Source of the DNA: Gammaproteobacteria bacterium
GTDB lineage: Bacteria > Pseudomonadota > Gammaproteobacteria > Pseudomonadales > Azotimanducaceae
Length of the DNA: 55,442 nucleotides
Direction of reading: 5' to 3'
Assembly (NCBI GenBank): GCA_003248125.1
Contig: QJXZ01000126.1
Location: 1-55,442 of the forward strand
Position numbers and translations under genes: made by a program. Under the pieces are notes generated by a model. The model made no database searches. It was not told the origin of the DNA and saw only the letters and a program-made list of their open reading frames with translations. Positions 32,625 through 41,864 of this stretch are shown here, piece after piece. Positions within the stretch are counted from its first letter, which is position 1, and each line of letters begins with the position of its first letter.

Positions 32625-34274
32625 ATGCGTCGCGCTCGTTGGCTCGTTGTCGCGGTCTGCCTCTTTGCGTGTGCGCGGCAGGAGCCGGTCGATTTGATCC
32701 TCACGGGGGGCGCGGTGTACACCCTCGAGCCATCGCAGCCTTGGGCGGAAGCGGTCGCGATCGCGAACGGCCGCATCGTTGCCGTCGACTCGGCGTCCGC
32801 AATCGAGACGCGCTACACCGCCAAGAACACCCTGAACTTGGACGGCATGATGGTGCTGCCCGGCTTTCACGACGCGCACGTGCACGTGTTGGAAGGCGGC
32901 GTCGAGCTCGCGCAATGCGATCTGAACGCCATTCCGAGCATCGATGCGCTGCTGACGGCAATTGCCGCTTGTCACGAAGCGCTGCCGCCCGATGCTTGGC
33001 TGATTGGCGGCGGTTGGGACTACTCTTTGTTCGCGCCTGATGCCAATCCGAAGCGCGAACTGTTGGACGCCATCGCCGGCGAGCGTCCGGTTGCGCTGGC
33101 GGCGGCCGACGGCCACGCAACCTGGGTGAATTCCCGTACTCTCGCGCTCGCAGGCATCGATGCCAGCACGCCCAACCCACGCAACGGCATCATTGAGCGC
33201 GATGCCACGGGCGGACCGAGCGGGACATTGCGCGAAGCGGCGTCGCGCCTGGTGGATGCGGTGAAGCCGGGCATCTCTGCGGTTGAGCGCGAGGCAGGCC
33301 TCAGGCGCGGCCTCACGCTGGCCAATGGCTTCGGAATTACCTCGTTCATCGAGGCGCGCGCCGACGCTGACATCGTCGCCGCCTTTCGAGCGCTCGCGTC
33401 GCGTGGTGAACTGACAGCGCGAGTGGTGCTGTCGGTGTCTGCGCGCGACGCCGCGAGAGATGCCTTGGTCGATCCATCCGATCGCGGCTCTGGTGAAGCG
33501 CTGCGATTGGATTCGGTGAAGATCTACATGGATGGCGTGCTCGAAGGAGAGACCGCGGCGTTGCTCGAGCCGTATGCCAGTGGCGTCGTGGGGCAACTGA
33601 AGTACTCGCCGGAAGCATTGCGTGACATGGTGGTCGACTTCGACGCCCGCGGCATCCAAGTGCACGTGCATGCGATCGGCGACCGCGCCGTGCAGGTGAC
33701 GCTCGATGCCTTTGCCGCCGCGCGTGCCGCTAACGGCGTACGTGACAACCGGCACACCATCGCGCATCTGCAGCTCATCGATCCGGCCGACTATCCGCGC
33801 TTCGCACTGCTCGACGTAACTGCCAACTTTCAACCGTTGTGGGCATATCCCGATTCGTACATCACCGACGTGAACTTACCTGCTGTGGGTCAGGCTCGGG
33901 TCGATCGCATGTATCCCATCGGCTCGCTCTACCGAGACGGCGTGCGCATCGTCGGCGGCAGCGATTGGTCGGTGTCATCGATGAACCCGTTGCCTGCCAT
34001 CGAAACCGCCATCACCCGCCAGGATCCGAGTCACCAAGTCGCCGGTGTGCTCAATGCCGACGAAGCCGTGAGCTTGCCGATCATGCTCGCGGCGTATACG
34101 CGCGAGGCGGCTTGGCTCATGCATCAAGAGCGCGAGGTCGGCACGGTCGCGCCCGGCAAGTTGGCGGATCTCGTGGTACTCGACCGCAACTTGTTCGACA
34201 TCCCGCCGAGCGAGATCAGCGAGGCGCAGGTGGTGATGACACTGCTCGCCGGCGAGACCGTGTTCGCGCGATAG
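32625..34274 (+). CDS. YtcJ-like amidohydrolase, predicted lipoprotein
   Basis: A 549-residue amidohydrolase-3 (YtcJ/LAF3-like) metalloenzyme. The metal motif HDAHVH gives His85 and His87. Later ligands include the lysine in SVKIYMDGVLEG, HVHAIGDRAV, and the aspartate in GGSDWSVSSMNPL. The C-terminus TVAPGKLADLVVLDRN is typical. The N-terminus has a short signal with lipobox LFAC (Cys16), so the enzyme is probably periplasmic and lipid anchored. Its place between a glutamylpolyamine synthetase and a spermidine dehydrogenase-like gene suggests an N-acyl or amide substrate linked to polyamines, but that is inference. Confidence 0.87.
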   Translation: MRRARWLVVAVCLFACARQEPVDLILTGGAVYTLEPSQPWAEAVAIANGRIVAVDSASAIETRYTAKNTLNLDGMMVLPGFHDAHVHVLEGGVELAQCDLNAIPSIDALLTAIAACHEALPPDAWLIGGGWDYSLFAPDANPKRELLDAIAGERPVALAAADGHATWVNSRTLALAGIDASTPNPRNGIIERDATGGPSGTLREAASRLVDAVKPGISAVEREAGLRRGLTLANGFGITSFIEARADADIVAAFRALASRGELTARVVLSVSARDAARDALVDPSDRGSGEALRLDSVKIYMDGVLEGETAALLEPYASGVVGQLKYSPEALRDMVVDFDARGIQVHVHAIGDRAVQVTLDAFAAARAANGVRDNRHTIAHLQLIDPADYPRFALLDVTANFQPLWAYPDSYITDVNLPAVGQARVDRMYPIGSLYRDGVRIVGGSDWSVSSMNPLPAIETAITRQDPSHQVAGVLNADEAVSLPIMLAAYTREAAWLMHQEREVGTVAPGKLADLVVLDRNLFDIPPSEISEAQVVMTLLAGETVFAR

Positions 34275-34298
34275 GAATCGCGGTCGACGGAAGGTGCG

Positions 34299-36140
34299 CT
34301 AGTTCGAATCGAGCAGATCGACCACCGCTCGGTGACCGGCATCGATCGCCGAGTCGGCATACGCCCGGCCGTGCGTATCCGAACCGGCAATGGCGATCCG
34401 GCCAAAGCGTTTGCGCGCTGCGAACCAAGGGGCATCGTTCGGCGCCCAGTCGTCCCAAAGCTCGTTGAACTCGCGTGCATAGCCGTGCGGCCAGCGATTG
34501 ATTGTGATGGCTAGGATGTCGCGCGCGGCATCGAAGCCGTGCTGGCCGAGAACCATCGTCAGCTGTTGCCGGAGCGCGCGTTCCATGTCCGTAAACGAGG
34601 TCGACAGCAGCCAACGTTGCCCGGCTTTGAATTGCAGGGTGGGATGTGTGCCATCGGCGGGCACCGGCGCGGTTGCCAGGTGCACCACGATCGGCTCGTC
34701 GGGGGATCGAACGAACCGGTAGCTGCCGAGCGAGACCGGAAAGTCGAGCATCATGCCGGCGTAGGCGCCAGTCGGGCAGTAGATGCGGTCGGCACCGGCC
34801 GCGATGAACGGATGCCAGTTGCGCAGCACCACGTTCGTGTACACCAGCGGCGTCCGCACTGCTTCCTGCATCGCCTCGCGCTGTGCTTGGGAGAGTTCGG
34901 GCAGCAGATACGGGATCATGCGCGAGTAGCAGGCAAGGATGCAGTGTTTGCCGCGCACACGAGTGAGCTCACCCGCGCGCGCATACACGACGTCGACTGC
35001 TTCGCGACCCGGGATGACGCGCACGGCTGTGCTCGAAAGTCGAATGCGCACCGCATTGTCGGGCCGATCGAGCTGCGCATAGTCGAATGGCGCAGTGACC
35101 ACGTCGTTCATGGTCTCGCCCGGCGCCACACCCGCGACCAGCTTGCGTACCAGCGACCGAGCGATGCCGGCGTTGCCGTCCGGAAAGTGGAAGATGTAGG
35201 GCTCCTCACGGTCGTAAGTCGAATCGACCATCGCCGGGTCGAGGCCCGTGAATCCCGGTGCCCCGAGCCGGAATGCTTCGAGGGCGGACAGCGCATCGTA
35301 ATTGAGCCCCCAAAACGTGTTCGGTCGACGGTCGAGCAACTTCACCACTTCCGGTGCCACTTTCGCGATGCCGGTCAAGTAGTCGCGATACGAGATCTTG
35401 CGCAGGTGCGCGATCCGCGCCGTCGGGGTCACTTCCGGTTGCACATCGACGGTGGCCAGGCGCGCGAGATCGGCGCTCGCTCGCTCGCTGAGTGGCAATC
35501 GATCGGTGCCTTCGGCACCCGTTAGCGCAGCCTCCGGCGAGATCGCATTGCGACCGAACGTGCTGGCATCGAAGTGGATACCGGGTTGCATGCCGAAGCC
35601 GGAGTAGAGTTGGGTATCGAAGGCCGTGTAGAAGCGTTCGGGGTCGATGCCGAGCCGGTCGAGTACGCCGCGCGCCACGGCGCTGTACTTCGACGGCGTA
35701 TCGATGGACTGGCTACCGCCATAGCCGATCAAGGTTCGGCCGCCGATCACGAACTCGTTGCGTTTGGCGTGCCCGCCGAAGTCGTCGTGATTGTCGATGA
35801 TGAGAACGCGCGCGCTGGGGTCGCGCTCGCGATGGAAGAATGCTGCAGCGAGCCCCGAGATCCCTGCGCCGACGATGACCAGGTCGTAGCCGTCCTCTTC
35901 AACGGGCAGTTCGGTTCTGAACTGGGCGCCCTCCCTCGCGAGGGCATGCGCGACTTCGAAGGACCCAACGTGGCTGCCGCGCAGGCCGTCGAGCTTGGGT
36001 GGATAGGTCGGTGCGCTGGTTGCGTGCACGCCGCTGGCGGTTGCGATCGCCGCCGTACCGACCAATACCCCGTTCAGGAAATCTCGGCGTGGAATGTCGG
36101 CGCCGAGGCCAATGTCGCCGTCTTCGTCACGCTTGCTCAT
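34299..36140 (-). CDS. Spermidine dehydrogenase-like flavoprotein, Tat-exported
   Basis: A 613-residue FAD enzyme of the amine oxidase fold. It has a twin-arginine signal (RRDFLNG at 18-24), the dinucleotide motif VIVGAGISGLAAA near 89-100, an FAD-ribose acid in IIDNHDDFGGHAKRNEF and a C-terminal FAD motif GRIAIAGSDTHG. The segment YPPKLDGLRGSHVGSFEVAHALA after the signal matches spermidine dehydrogenases of the SpdH type, which cleave spermidine to 1,3-diaminopropane and 4-aminobutanal. Position beside potFGHI supports a polyamine role. AAGGGGG precedes the ATG, and 54 bp separate it from divergent potF. Confidence 0.82.
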   Translation of the reverse strand: MSKRDEDGDIGLGADIPRRDFLNGVLVGTAAIATASGVHATSAPTYPPKLDGLRGSHVGSFEVAHALAREGAQFRTELPVEEDGYDLVIVGAGISGLAAAFFHRERDPSARVLIIDNHDDFGGHAKRNEFVIGGRTLIGYGGSQSIDTPSKYSAVARGVLDRLGIDPERFYTAFDTQLYSGFGMQPGIHFDASTFGRNAISPEAALTGAEGTDRLPLSERASADLARLATVDVQPEVTPTARIAHLRKISYRDYLTGIAKVAPEVVKLLDRRPNTFWGLNYDALSALEAFRLGAPGFTGLDPAMVDSTYDREEPYIFHFPDGNAGIARSLVRKLVAGVAPGETMNDVVTAPFDYAQLDRPDNAVRIRLSSTAVRVIPGREAVDVVYARAGELTRVRGKHCILACYSRMIPYLLPELSQAQREAMQEAVRTPLVYTNVVLRNWHPFIAAGADRIYCPTGAYAGMMLDFPVSLGSYRFVRSPDEPIVVHLATAPVPADGTHPTLQFKAGQRWLLSTSFTDMERALRQQLTMVLGQHGFDAARDILAITINRWPHGYAREFNELWDDWAPNDAPWFAARKRFGRIAIAGSDTHGRAYADSAIDAGHRAVVDLLDSN

Positions 36141-36194
36141 GACCAGCCCCCTTGTGATAGTAGGATCATAAGCGAGTCATCACGGGGTCTTCTC

Positions 36195-37277
36195 ATGCGA
36201 CGCATCGCACCGCTTGCGGTGACTGCCTTGCTGTGTGTAGTGGCACTGGGACTGCACGCCGCAGACCGCGTGGTGCACGTCTTCAACTGGACCAACTACA
36301 TCGACGATGCAGCCATACCCGCCTTCGAAGCGAAGACCGGCATCAAGGTCGTCTACGACCTCATGGATTCCAACGATGTGCTCGAAGGCAAGCTCCTGGC
36401 CGGCAACTCCGGCTACGACATCGTCGTACCCACTGGGAGTTTCTTCGCCGAACAGCTGAAGGCCAAGCTCTATCAACCCATAGATCGATCGCGGCTTACC
36501 AACTACGGCAATCTCGATCCGATCCTGATGAAGCGAATCGAGGCATTCGACCCGGGCAACGCCTACGGCATTCCGTACATGTGGGGTAACTCCGGCATCG
36601 GCTACAACGTGACGGCCGTGCGCGAACGCATGGCGGATGCACCCGTGACGAGCTGGCGCATGGTGTTCGATCCGGACGTGGCAAAACGCTTCGCCGACTG
36701 TGGCATCGCCCTCCTCGATGCGGGCGACGAGGTCGTCGAGTCGGCGCTCATCTACCTCGGCAAGGACCCAGACTCCGAATCCCGTGACGACTTGATGGCC
36801 GCGATCGACGTCATCAAGTCCATCCAGCCCTATGTTCGTTATTTCCATTCCACACAGTGGGTCGACGATCTCGCCAACGGCGAAATCTGCGTCGCGCTCG
36901 GTTGGTCGGGCGACTTCTACCAAGCGATGAGCAATGCGCGCCAAGGTGTCGAGCTCGCCTACGAGATTCCGCATGAAGGCGGCATCGTTTGGTTCGACAT
37001 CATGGCGATTCCGAACGATGCGCCGCACGTCGACGAAGCGTACGCATGGCTCGACCACATTCTCGATCCGAAGGTGGTGGCCGGCATCAGCAACGCTGTC
37101 TTCTACGCCAACCCGAATCGCGCTTCGCGCGAATTTCTCGATCCCGAAGTGCGCGACAACGTGGTGATCTTTCCGCCGCCGGAGACCATGGAGCGGCTGA
37201 TTGCCGTGGGGCCAAAGAATCAGCGCTTCGTGCGCATGCGCAATCGAGCTTGGACGCAGGCGAAAGCCGGTCGATGA
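36195..37277 (+). CDS. potF: Polyamine ABC transporter periplasmic binding protein (PotF/SpuD type)
   Basis: Binds putrescine or spermidine in the periplasm and delivers it to PotGHI. The 360-residue precursor has a signal peptide (about 1-23) and begins mature sequence with VVHVFNWTNYIDDAAIPAFE, the PotF/PotD hallmark. Aromatic and acidic pocket residues lie in GNSGIGYN, ALGWSGDFYQA and HEGGIVWFDIMAIP. The upstream open frame from 35574 is antisense to the flavoprotein gene; the ATG at 36195 starts the signal peptide. The stop overlaps potG (ATGA). Whether it prefers putrescine or spermidine cannot be read by eye. Confidence 0.93.
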   Translation: MRRIAPLAVTALLCVVALGLHAADRVVHVFNWTNYIDDAAIPAFEAKTGIKVVYDLMDSNDVLEGKLLAGNSGYDIVVPTGSFFAEQLKAKLYQPIDRSRLTNYGNLDPILMKRIEAFDPGNAYGIPYMWGNSGIGYNVTAVRERMADAPVTSWRMVFDPDVAKRFADCGIALLDAGDEVVESALIYLGKDPDSESRDDLMAAIDVIKSIQPYVRYFHSTQWVDDLANGEICVALGWSGDFYQAMSNARQGVELAYEIPHEGGIVWFDIMAIPNDAPHVDEAYAWLDHILDPKVVAGISNAVFYANPNRASREFLDPEVRDNVVIFPPPETMERLIAVGPKNQRFVRMRNRAWTQAKAGR

Positions 37278-38359
37278 CCGAGCCCGTCGTCCACTTCGAC
37301 CGCGTCACCAAGCGATTCGGCGACGTGGTCGCGGTGGACGACGTCGATCTCGAAATCGAGGAGGGCGAATTCTTTGCGCTGCTCGGCGGCTCCGGCTGCG
37401 GCAAGACCACGCTGTTGCGATTACTCGCTGGTTTCGAGCGCCCCACTAGTGGCCGGGTGCTGATCGGCGGCGAGGACGTCACCGACGTCCCGGCGCACCG
37501 GCGCCCGGTGAACATGATGTTTCAGAGCTACGCGCTGTTTCCGCACATGAGCGTGGAGAAGAACGTGGCATTCGGCCTCAAGCAAGACGGTTTACCGAAG
37601 GCCGAGATCGCCACGCGCGTCGAGGAAGCACTGCGATTGGTTGAACTCACGGGCCTTGGCGGGCGGCGACCGGATCAGCTCTCCGGCGGTCAGCGGCAGC
37701 GCGTTGCGCTCGCGCGCGCGCTCATCAAGCGGCCGCGAGTATTGCTGCTCGACGAGCCGCTCGCGGCGCTCGACAAGCGGTTGCGCGAGCAGACCCAATT
37801 CGAGCTGATGCGCATCCAGGACGAGGTGGGCATCACGTTCATCGTCGTCACGCACGATCAGGAAGAAGCGATGAGTCTCGCCACACGCATCGGCGTGATG
37901 CGGGCCGGACGTATCGTGCAGACGGGCACGCCCCGCGAAATTTACGAAACACCGCAAAACCGCTTCGTGGCCGACTTCATCGGCTCGGTGAATCTGCTCG
38001 ACGGGCGCGTGGTGGCCGTCGATGGCACGCGTGTCACGCTCGCCGTCGACCGGCTCGGCATCAATGTGATCGTCGATGAGGCGAGTGCCGAAGTCGACAC
38101 GGTGTGTGCGCTCGCGCTACGCCCCGAAAAGATCGTGGTCAGCATTGACGAGCCGACTGCGCCGAATCGAGTCGAAGGCATCGTGAAGGAGATCGGTTAT
38201 CTCGGAGCGTCCTGCATCGTGCGCGTGCGCACCGGCTCGGGTGATGTGTTGCAAGCCGTGCAGCCCAATCGACAACGTGACTTGTCGCTTGCGTTCGAAT
38301 GGGATCAGCGGGTGTGGTTGTCGTGGTCGGAAGCGAGCGGCGTGCTGGTGTTCGAGTGA
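37274..38359 (+). CDS. potG: Polyamine ABC transporter ATP-binding protein
   Basis: The ATPase subunit of the polyamine importer, 361 residues. Walker A is GGSGCGKT (38-45), the ABC signature LSGGQ (136-140), Walker B LLLDEP (157-162), and the H-loop VTHDQEEA follows. A C-terminal TOBE domain (about 265-361) ends the protein. It overlaps potF by 4 bp and potH by 1 bp, so expression is coupled. Confidence 0.94.
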   Translation: MTEPVVHFDRVTKRFGDVVAVDDVDLEIEEGEFFALLGGSGCGKTTLLRLLAGFERPTSGRVLIGGEDVTDVPAHRRPVNMMFQSYALFPHMSVEKNVAFGLKQDGLPKAEIATRVEEALRLVELTGLGGRRPDQLSGGQRQRVALARALIKRPRVLLLDEPLAALDKRLREQTQFELMRIQDEVGITFIVVTHDQEEAMSLATRIGVMRAGRIVQTGTPREIYETPQNRFVADFIGSVNLLDGRVVAVDGTRVTLAVDRLGINVIVDEASAEVDTVCALALRPEKIVVSIDEPTAPNRVEGIVKEIGYLGASCIVRVRTGSGDVLQAVQPNRQRDLSLAFEWDQRVWLSWSEASGVLVFE

Positions 38360-39231
38360 TGCGTGGGCGAGCAACGGTCATTGCAGTTCCCTATCTGTGG
38401 CTGTTGCTGTTCTTTCTCGTGCCGTTCTTCATCGTGCTCAAGATTTCGTTCTCGGAAGGAACGCTTGCACAGCCGCCCTATCTGCCGTTGTACGAGGTGA
38501 CCGATAACGGCGAAATGGAGATCACGGCGACGGCCGACAGCTATGCCTTCCTGATCGAGGATCCGTTCTATGCCGAAGCCTACGGCCGGTCATTGCGGGT
38601 CGCGTTCTTCGCCACATTGATTGCGCTCCTCATCGGCTACCCGATGGCGCTCGGCATCGCACGCTCGAAGCCGCCATGGCGCAACTTCCTGCTGATGCTG
38701 GTCATCCTGCCGTTTTGGACGTCGTTTCTGATTCGCGTGTACGCGTGGAAGGTGTTGCTGCAGGGCAACGGCGCAGTGAATGCCGCGCTCATGGCGCTTG
38801 GCGTGATCGATCAGCCACTGCAGATTCTTTATACCGATGGTGCCATCTACCTCGGCATCGTCTATTCGTATCTACCGTTCATGATCTTGCCGCTGTACGC
38901 GGCACTCGAGCGGTTGGATGCGTCCCTCGACGAGGCAGCCGCCGATCTCGGCGCATCGCCACTGCGCGTGTTTCTGGCAATCACGTTGCCGCTGTCTATG
39001 CCGGGCATCCTCGCCGGCTCGCTGCTGGTGTTCATTCCCGCGGTGGGCGAATTCGTCATCCCCGAGCTATTGGGCGGTCCGGATGCCGCCATGATCGGCC
39101 GCGTGCTGTGGAACGAATTCTTCGCCAACCGCGATTGGCCTGTGGCCAGCGCCGTCGCAATCGCGATGCTCCTGTTCCTGGTCATCCCCATCATGCTGTT
39201 TCAGCGTTATCAGGAGCGGCCGACGCGATGA
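38359..39231 (+). CDS. potH: Polyamine ABC transporter permease PotH
   Basis: One of the two permease subunits, 290 residues with six hydrophobic helices. The first helix starts at PYLWLLLFFLVPFFIVLKISF. The cytoplasmic EAA loop that docks the ATPase reads EAAADLGASPLRVF ... LPLSMPGI. The start ATG overlaps the potG stop by one base (TGATG) and its stop overlaps potI by 4 bp. Confidence 0.93.
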   Translation: MRGRATVIAVPYLWLLLFFLVPFFIVLKISFSEGTLAQPPYLPLYEVTDNGEMEITATADSYAFLIEDPFYAEAYGRSLRVAFFATLIALLIGYPMALGIARSKPPWRNFLLMLVILPFWTSFLIRVYAWKVLLQGNGAVNAALMALGVIDQPLQILYTDGAIYLGIVYSYLPFMILPLYAALERLDASLDEAAADLGASPLRVFLAITLPLSMPGILAGSLLVFIPAVGEFVIPELLGGPDAAMIGRVLWNEFFANRDWPVASAVAIAMLLFLVIPIMLFQRYQERPTR

Positions 39232-40019
39232 ACGTTCGGCGCTTCACGGCCCTGAGCTTCGGCCTTGCGTTCCTCTACCTGCCGATCGTTGCGCTGGTCG
39301 TGTATTCGTTCAACGCAAGCCCGCGGGTCACTGTCTGGCAAGGATTCTCGACGCGCTGGTACGAAGCGCTGTTGCACAACGAAGAGCTGATCACCGCGGC
39401 ATTCTTGAGCCTGCGCATTGCGGCGATCAACGCGACCATCGCGGTCGTCCTCGGCACGCTGGCCGCCTATACCTTGGTACGCTATCCACGCTTCAGGGGC
39501 AGGACATTGTTCACCGGCATGGTGGCGGCACCGCTCGTCATGCCGGAAGTGATCACGGGGCTATCGCTCTTGCTGCTGTTCGTGGCGACGCAGTCGTTGA
39601 TCGGTTGGCCGGAGAGCCGCGGGGTCGCCACCATCACCATTGCCCACATCACGTTCTCGTTGGCGTTCGTTGCGGTGGTGGTTCAGGCGCGGCTCGTCTC
39701 CTTCGATGAATCGCTAGAGGAGGCGGCGCAGGATCTCGGCGCGCCACCGTGGCGTGTGTTCTTTCTCGTCACGTTGCCCATCATCGCACCGGCGCTGGTG
39801 TCCGGCTGGCTGCTCGCCTTCACGCTCTCCTTGGACGACCTCGTCATCGCAAGCTTCGTCTCCGGACCGGGCGCGAGCACGCTGCCGATGGTGGTGTTCT
39901 CGATGGTACGGCGCGGGCTCTCGCCCGAGATCAATGCACTCGCCACGCTCTTCATCGGCGCCGTCACCCTCGGCATCGTCGGCGCCGTTCTGCTCGGCCG
40001 ACGCTCACCTCGAAGCTGA
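39228..40019 (+). CDS. potI: Polyamine ABC transporter permease PotI
   Basis: The second permease subunit, 263 residues, about six helices, with the PotI start FLYLPIVALVVYSFNAS and EAA loop EAAQDLGAPPWRVFFLVTLP. SGWLLAFTLSLDDLVIASF is diagnostic of polyamine permeases. It ends the potFGHI operon; a 108-bp inverted-repeat element follows. Confidence 0.93.
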   Translation: MNVRRFTALSFGLAFLYLPIVALVVYSFNASPRVTVWQGFSTRWYEALLHNEELITAAFLSLRIAAINATIAVVLGTLAAYTLVRYPRFRGRTLFTGMVAAPLVMPEVITGLSLLLLFVATQSLIGWPESRGVATITIAHITFSLAFVAVVVQARLVSFDESLEEAAQDLGAPPWRVFFLVTLPIIAPALVSGWLLAFTLSLDDLVIASFVSGPGASTLPMVVFSMVRRGLSPEINALATLFIGAVTLGIVGAVLLGRRSPRS

Positions 40020-40032
40020 ACTTTGCCTCGAA

Positions 40033-40140
40033 GTAGTTGGGGACAGTTTACCTATTAGCTACTCACAGCCAGAACTCGCAGAGAGATTGATTCAAGCGGC
40101 CTAGTTGTGAGTAGCTAATAGGTAAACTGTCCCCAATTAC
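40033..40140. repeat. Long palindromic element, copy 1 (31-bp perfect arms)
   Basis: Arms at 40037-40067 and 40106-40136 are exact reverse complements over 31 bp, beginning TTGGGGACAGTTTACC and ending CTACTCACA. Pairing extends to 40033/40140 with one G-T. The 38-nt loop holds a weak GCC/GGC inner pair. The right arm directly abuts the TAA of the puuB-like gene (40137-40139), and the left arm starts 17 bp after the potI stop. The core is shared with the second copy at 51612. It looks like a MITE- or REP-type mobile palindrome and may also end both convergent transcripts. Confidence 0.85.
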
Positions 40141-41408
40141 AGGCGGTCGCGTAGCGCGAAGTAGGTCATGCCGAGCACCAGCCCCGGCCAGCGCAACCAG
40201 CGGCCACCGGGGAAGGGCGGCGTCGGGATGCGCGCGAACACGTCGAAGCGCTCGCTCTGACCACGAATCACCTCGGCGAACAGCTTGCCCGCCAGATGGG
40301 CGAGGGCCACGCCCTGCCCAGAGTAGCCGTGTGCGAAATGCACGCGCGGACTCAATCGCCCGAAGTGCGGCATACGGTTCATCGTGATCGCGAGGGTGCC
40401 GCCCCAGGCGTAGTCGATGGCGAGATCGCCCAGTCCGGGATAGATCTTTAGCAAGTACGGTCGTACGAAGCTGGCGATGTCGCGCGGAAATCGGCGTCGG
40501 TAGTTCTCGCCGCCACCGAACAGCAGCCGATTGTCCGCGGAGACGCGGAAATAGTTGATGACGAAACGCGAGTCACCTGCCGCGACGCGGTGTGGATTCA
40601 AAGCGGACGCACGCTCCGCCGGCATCGGCTCGGTCGCGACAATGAAGTTGTTGATCGGCATGATGCGGCCGGCGAGTTTCGGTGACAGGTTGCCGAGATA
40701 ACCATTGGTCGCGATCAACACGTGGCCGGCAGCCACGCTGCCGTGTTCACACTGCACGCGTACTTCTCGCCCCTCGGTAATGCGGGTCGCGCGGGTGCCT
40801 TCGAAGATACGCGCACCAGCGTCGAGCGCCGCTTTCGCGACACCACGCGCGAGATTGAGCGGATGCAGATGCGCTGCGTGCCAGTCCACGTAGCCGCCGA
40901 AGTAGACGTCGGTGCCGATCAGTTCGCGCACCCGCACGGCGTCGGTCTTCTCGAGTCCTTCGACGCCGTAGTCGACGGCCAACTTGTCGACCAGCGCGTG
41001 GTACTCGGGCACGTAGCGTTTGCGATGCGCAACGATGGCAATACCCGGTGTCAGGTCGCAGTCGATCGCGTACGTCGCGATCAGTTCCTTCACCAGCGTC
41101 CGCGCTTCGTCACCGAGCCGCCACAGCTCGCGCGCCATCGTCTTGCCGAGCTTCGCCTCCAACCAATCGACGTCGCGACGTGCACCTCCATAGAGCTGTC
41201 CGCCGTTGCGGCCAGAGGCGCCGAAGCCGATGCGCTCCGCTTCGACGACCACGACGTCGTAGCCCGCCTTGCGCAGATGCAGTGCGGCAGACAAACCCGT
41301 ATAGCCGGCACCGATGATGCAGACATCGGCGCGAACGTCACCGACGAGGGATGGTTGATGCACCAACGCATGTGCGGTGGCGCCGTAGTACGACTCGGGG
41401 TCGTGCAT
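40137..41408 (-). CDS. puuB: FAD-dependent oxidoreductase, gamma-glutamylputrescine oxidase-like
   Basis: PuuB oxidises gamma-glutamylputrescine to the aldehyde. The 423 residues are a DAO-fold flavoenzyme: DVCIIGAGYTGLSAALHL near 29-44, then GFGASGRNGGQ at 61-71, the signature of the PuuB/OrdL group. The C-terminus has HFAHGYSGQGVALAHLAGKL, the FAD-binding end. ATG 41408 gives the standard HDPESYYGATA start. The island context (two PuuA-like synthetases, SpuC) supports the assignment. The genes for PuuC (aldehyde dehydrogenase) and PuuD (hydrolase), needed to finish the pathway, are not in the window. Confidence 0.85.
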   Translation of the reverse strand: MHDPESYYGATAHALVHQPSLVGDVRADVCIIGAGYTGLSAALHLRKAGYDVVVVEAERIGFGASGRNGGQLYGGARRDVDWLEAKLGKTMARELWRLGDEARTLVKELIATYAIDCDLTPGIAIVAHRKRYVPEYHALVDKLAVDYGVEGLEKTDAVRVRELIGTDVYFGGYVDWHAAHLHPLNLARGVAKAALDAGARIFEGTRATRITEGREVRVQCEHGSVAAGHVLIATNGYLGNLSPKLAGRIMPINNFIVATEPMPAERASALNPHRVAAGDSRFVINYFRVSADNRLLFGGGENYRRRFPRDIASFVRPYLLKIYPGLGDLAIDYAWGGTLAITMNRMPHFGRLSPRVHFAHGYSGQGVALAHLAGKLFAEVIRGQSERFDVFARIPTPPFPGGRWLRWPGLVLGMTYFALRDRL

Positions 41409-41582
41409 GGAAGGTACGTCATGCCGTTGGTGGCCGGCGCGTATGCTAGCAGCGCTCTTGTGGCGAGGCTCGACGATTGCAGCACCCGGACAACCGCCGC
41501 AGCCGACGTTCCGATGGCATGGCGTCTTCAGGTGTCGGTCACGCGAACCGCAGTCCGCGGCCGACAACGCGACGTTGCTTGG

Positions 41583-41846
41583 TTACGCCAACAGCTTCTC
41601 TGGATCGAGTTCGCGCGACAGTTCGGTGATCGCGTCGGCCGGCAGGTTCGCTCGCCGTGCCGCCTCGCGCAGATCGTCGGGGTTCTTTGCCTCGTACAGG
41701 CAATAGGTCTTGCGTTTGTCGGCAGACAAGAACGACGTGAGCCACTTCACGCCGCAATTTTCGTTGATCTCGAGTAACGCCTTCAGCGCGTCGGTCTCCA
41801 CCTCGAGTTCCTGCGCGAAGTTGCGCTCGATGATGAACAAAGCCAT
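41583..41846 (-). CDS. DUF4242 small protein (SCO4226-like)
   Basis: An 87-residue protein of the ferredoxin-like DUF4242 family: ALFIIERNFAQELEVETDALKALLEINENCGVKWLTSFLSADKRKTYCLYEA then a helical tail. A Streptomyces member (SCO4226) binds nickel, but the function is unclear. Cys31 and Cys48 could be ligands; I did not see a complete site. GAGGAAG precedes the ATG. It begins 18 bp after the stop of the TIR-STAND-LuxR gene on the same strand, so both are probably one transcript. Confidence 0.85.
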   Translation of the reverse strand: MALFIIERNFAQELEVETDALKALLEINENCGVKWLTSFLSADKRKTYCLYEAKNPDDLREAARRANLPADAITELSRELDPEKLLA

Positions 41847-41864
41847 GACTTCTTCCTCCGTTGG

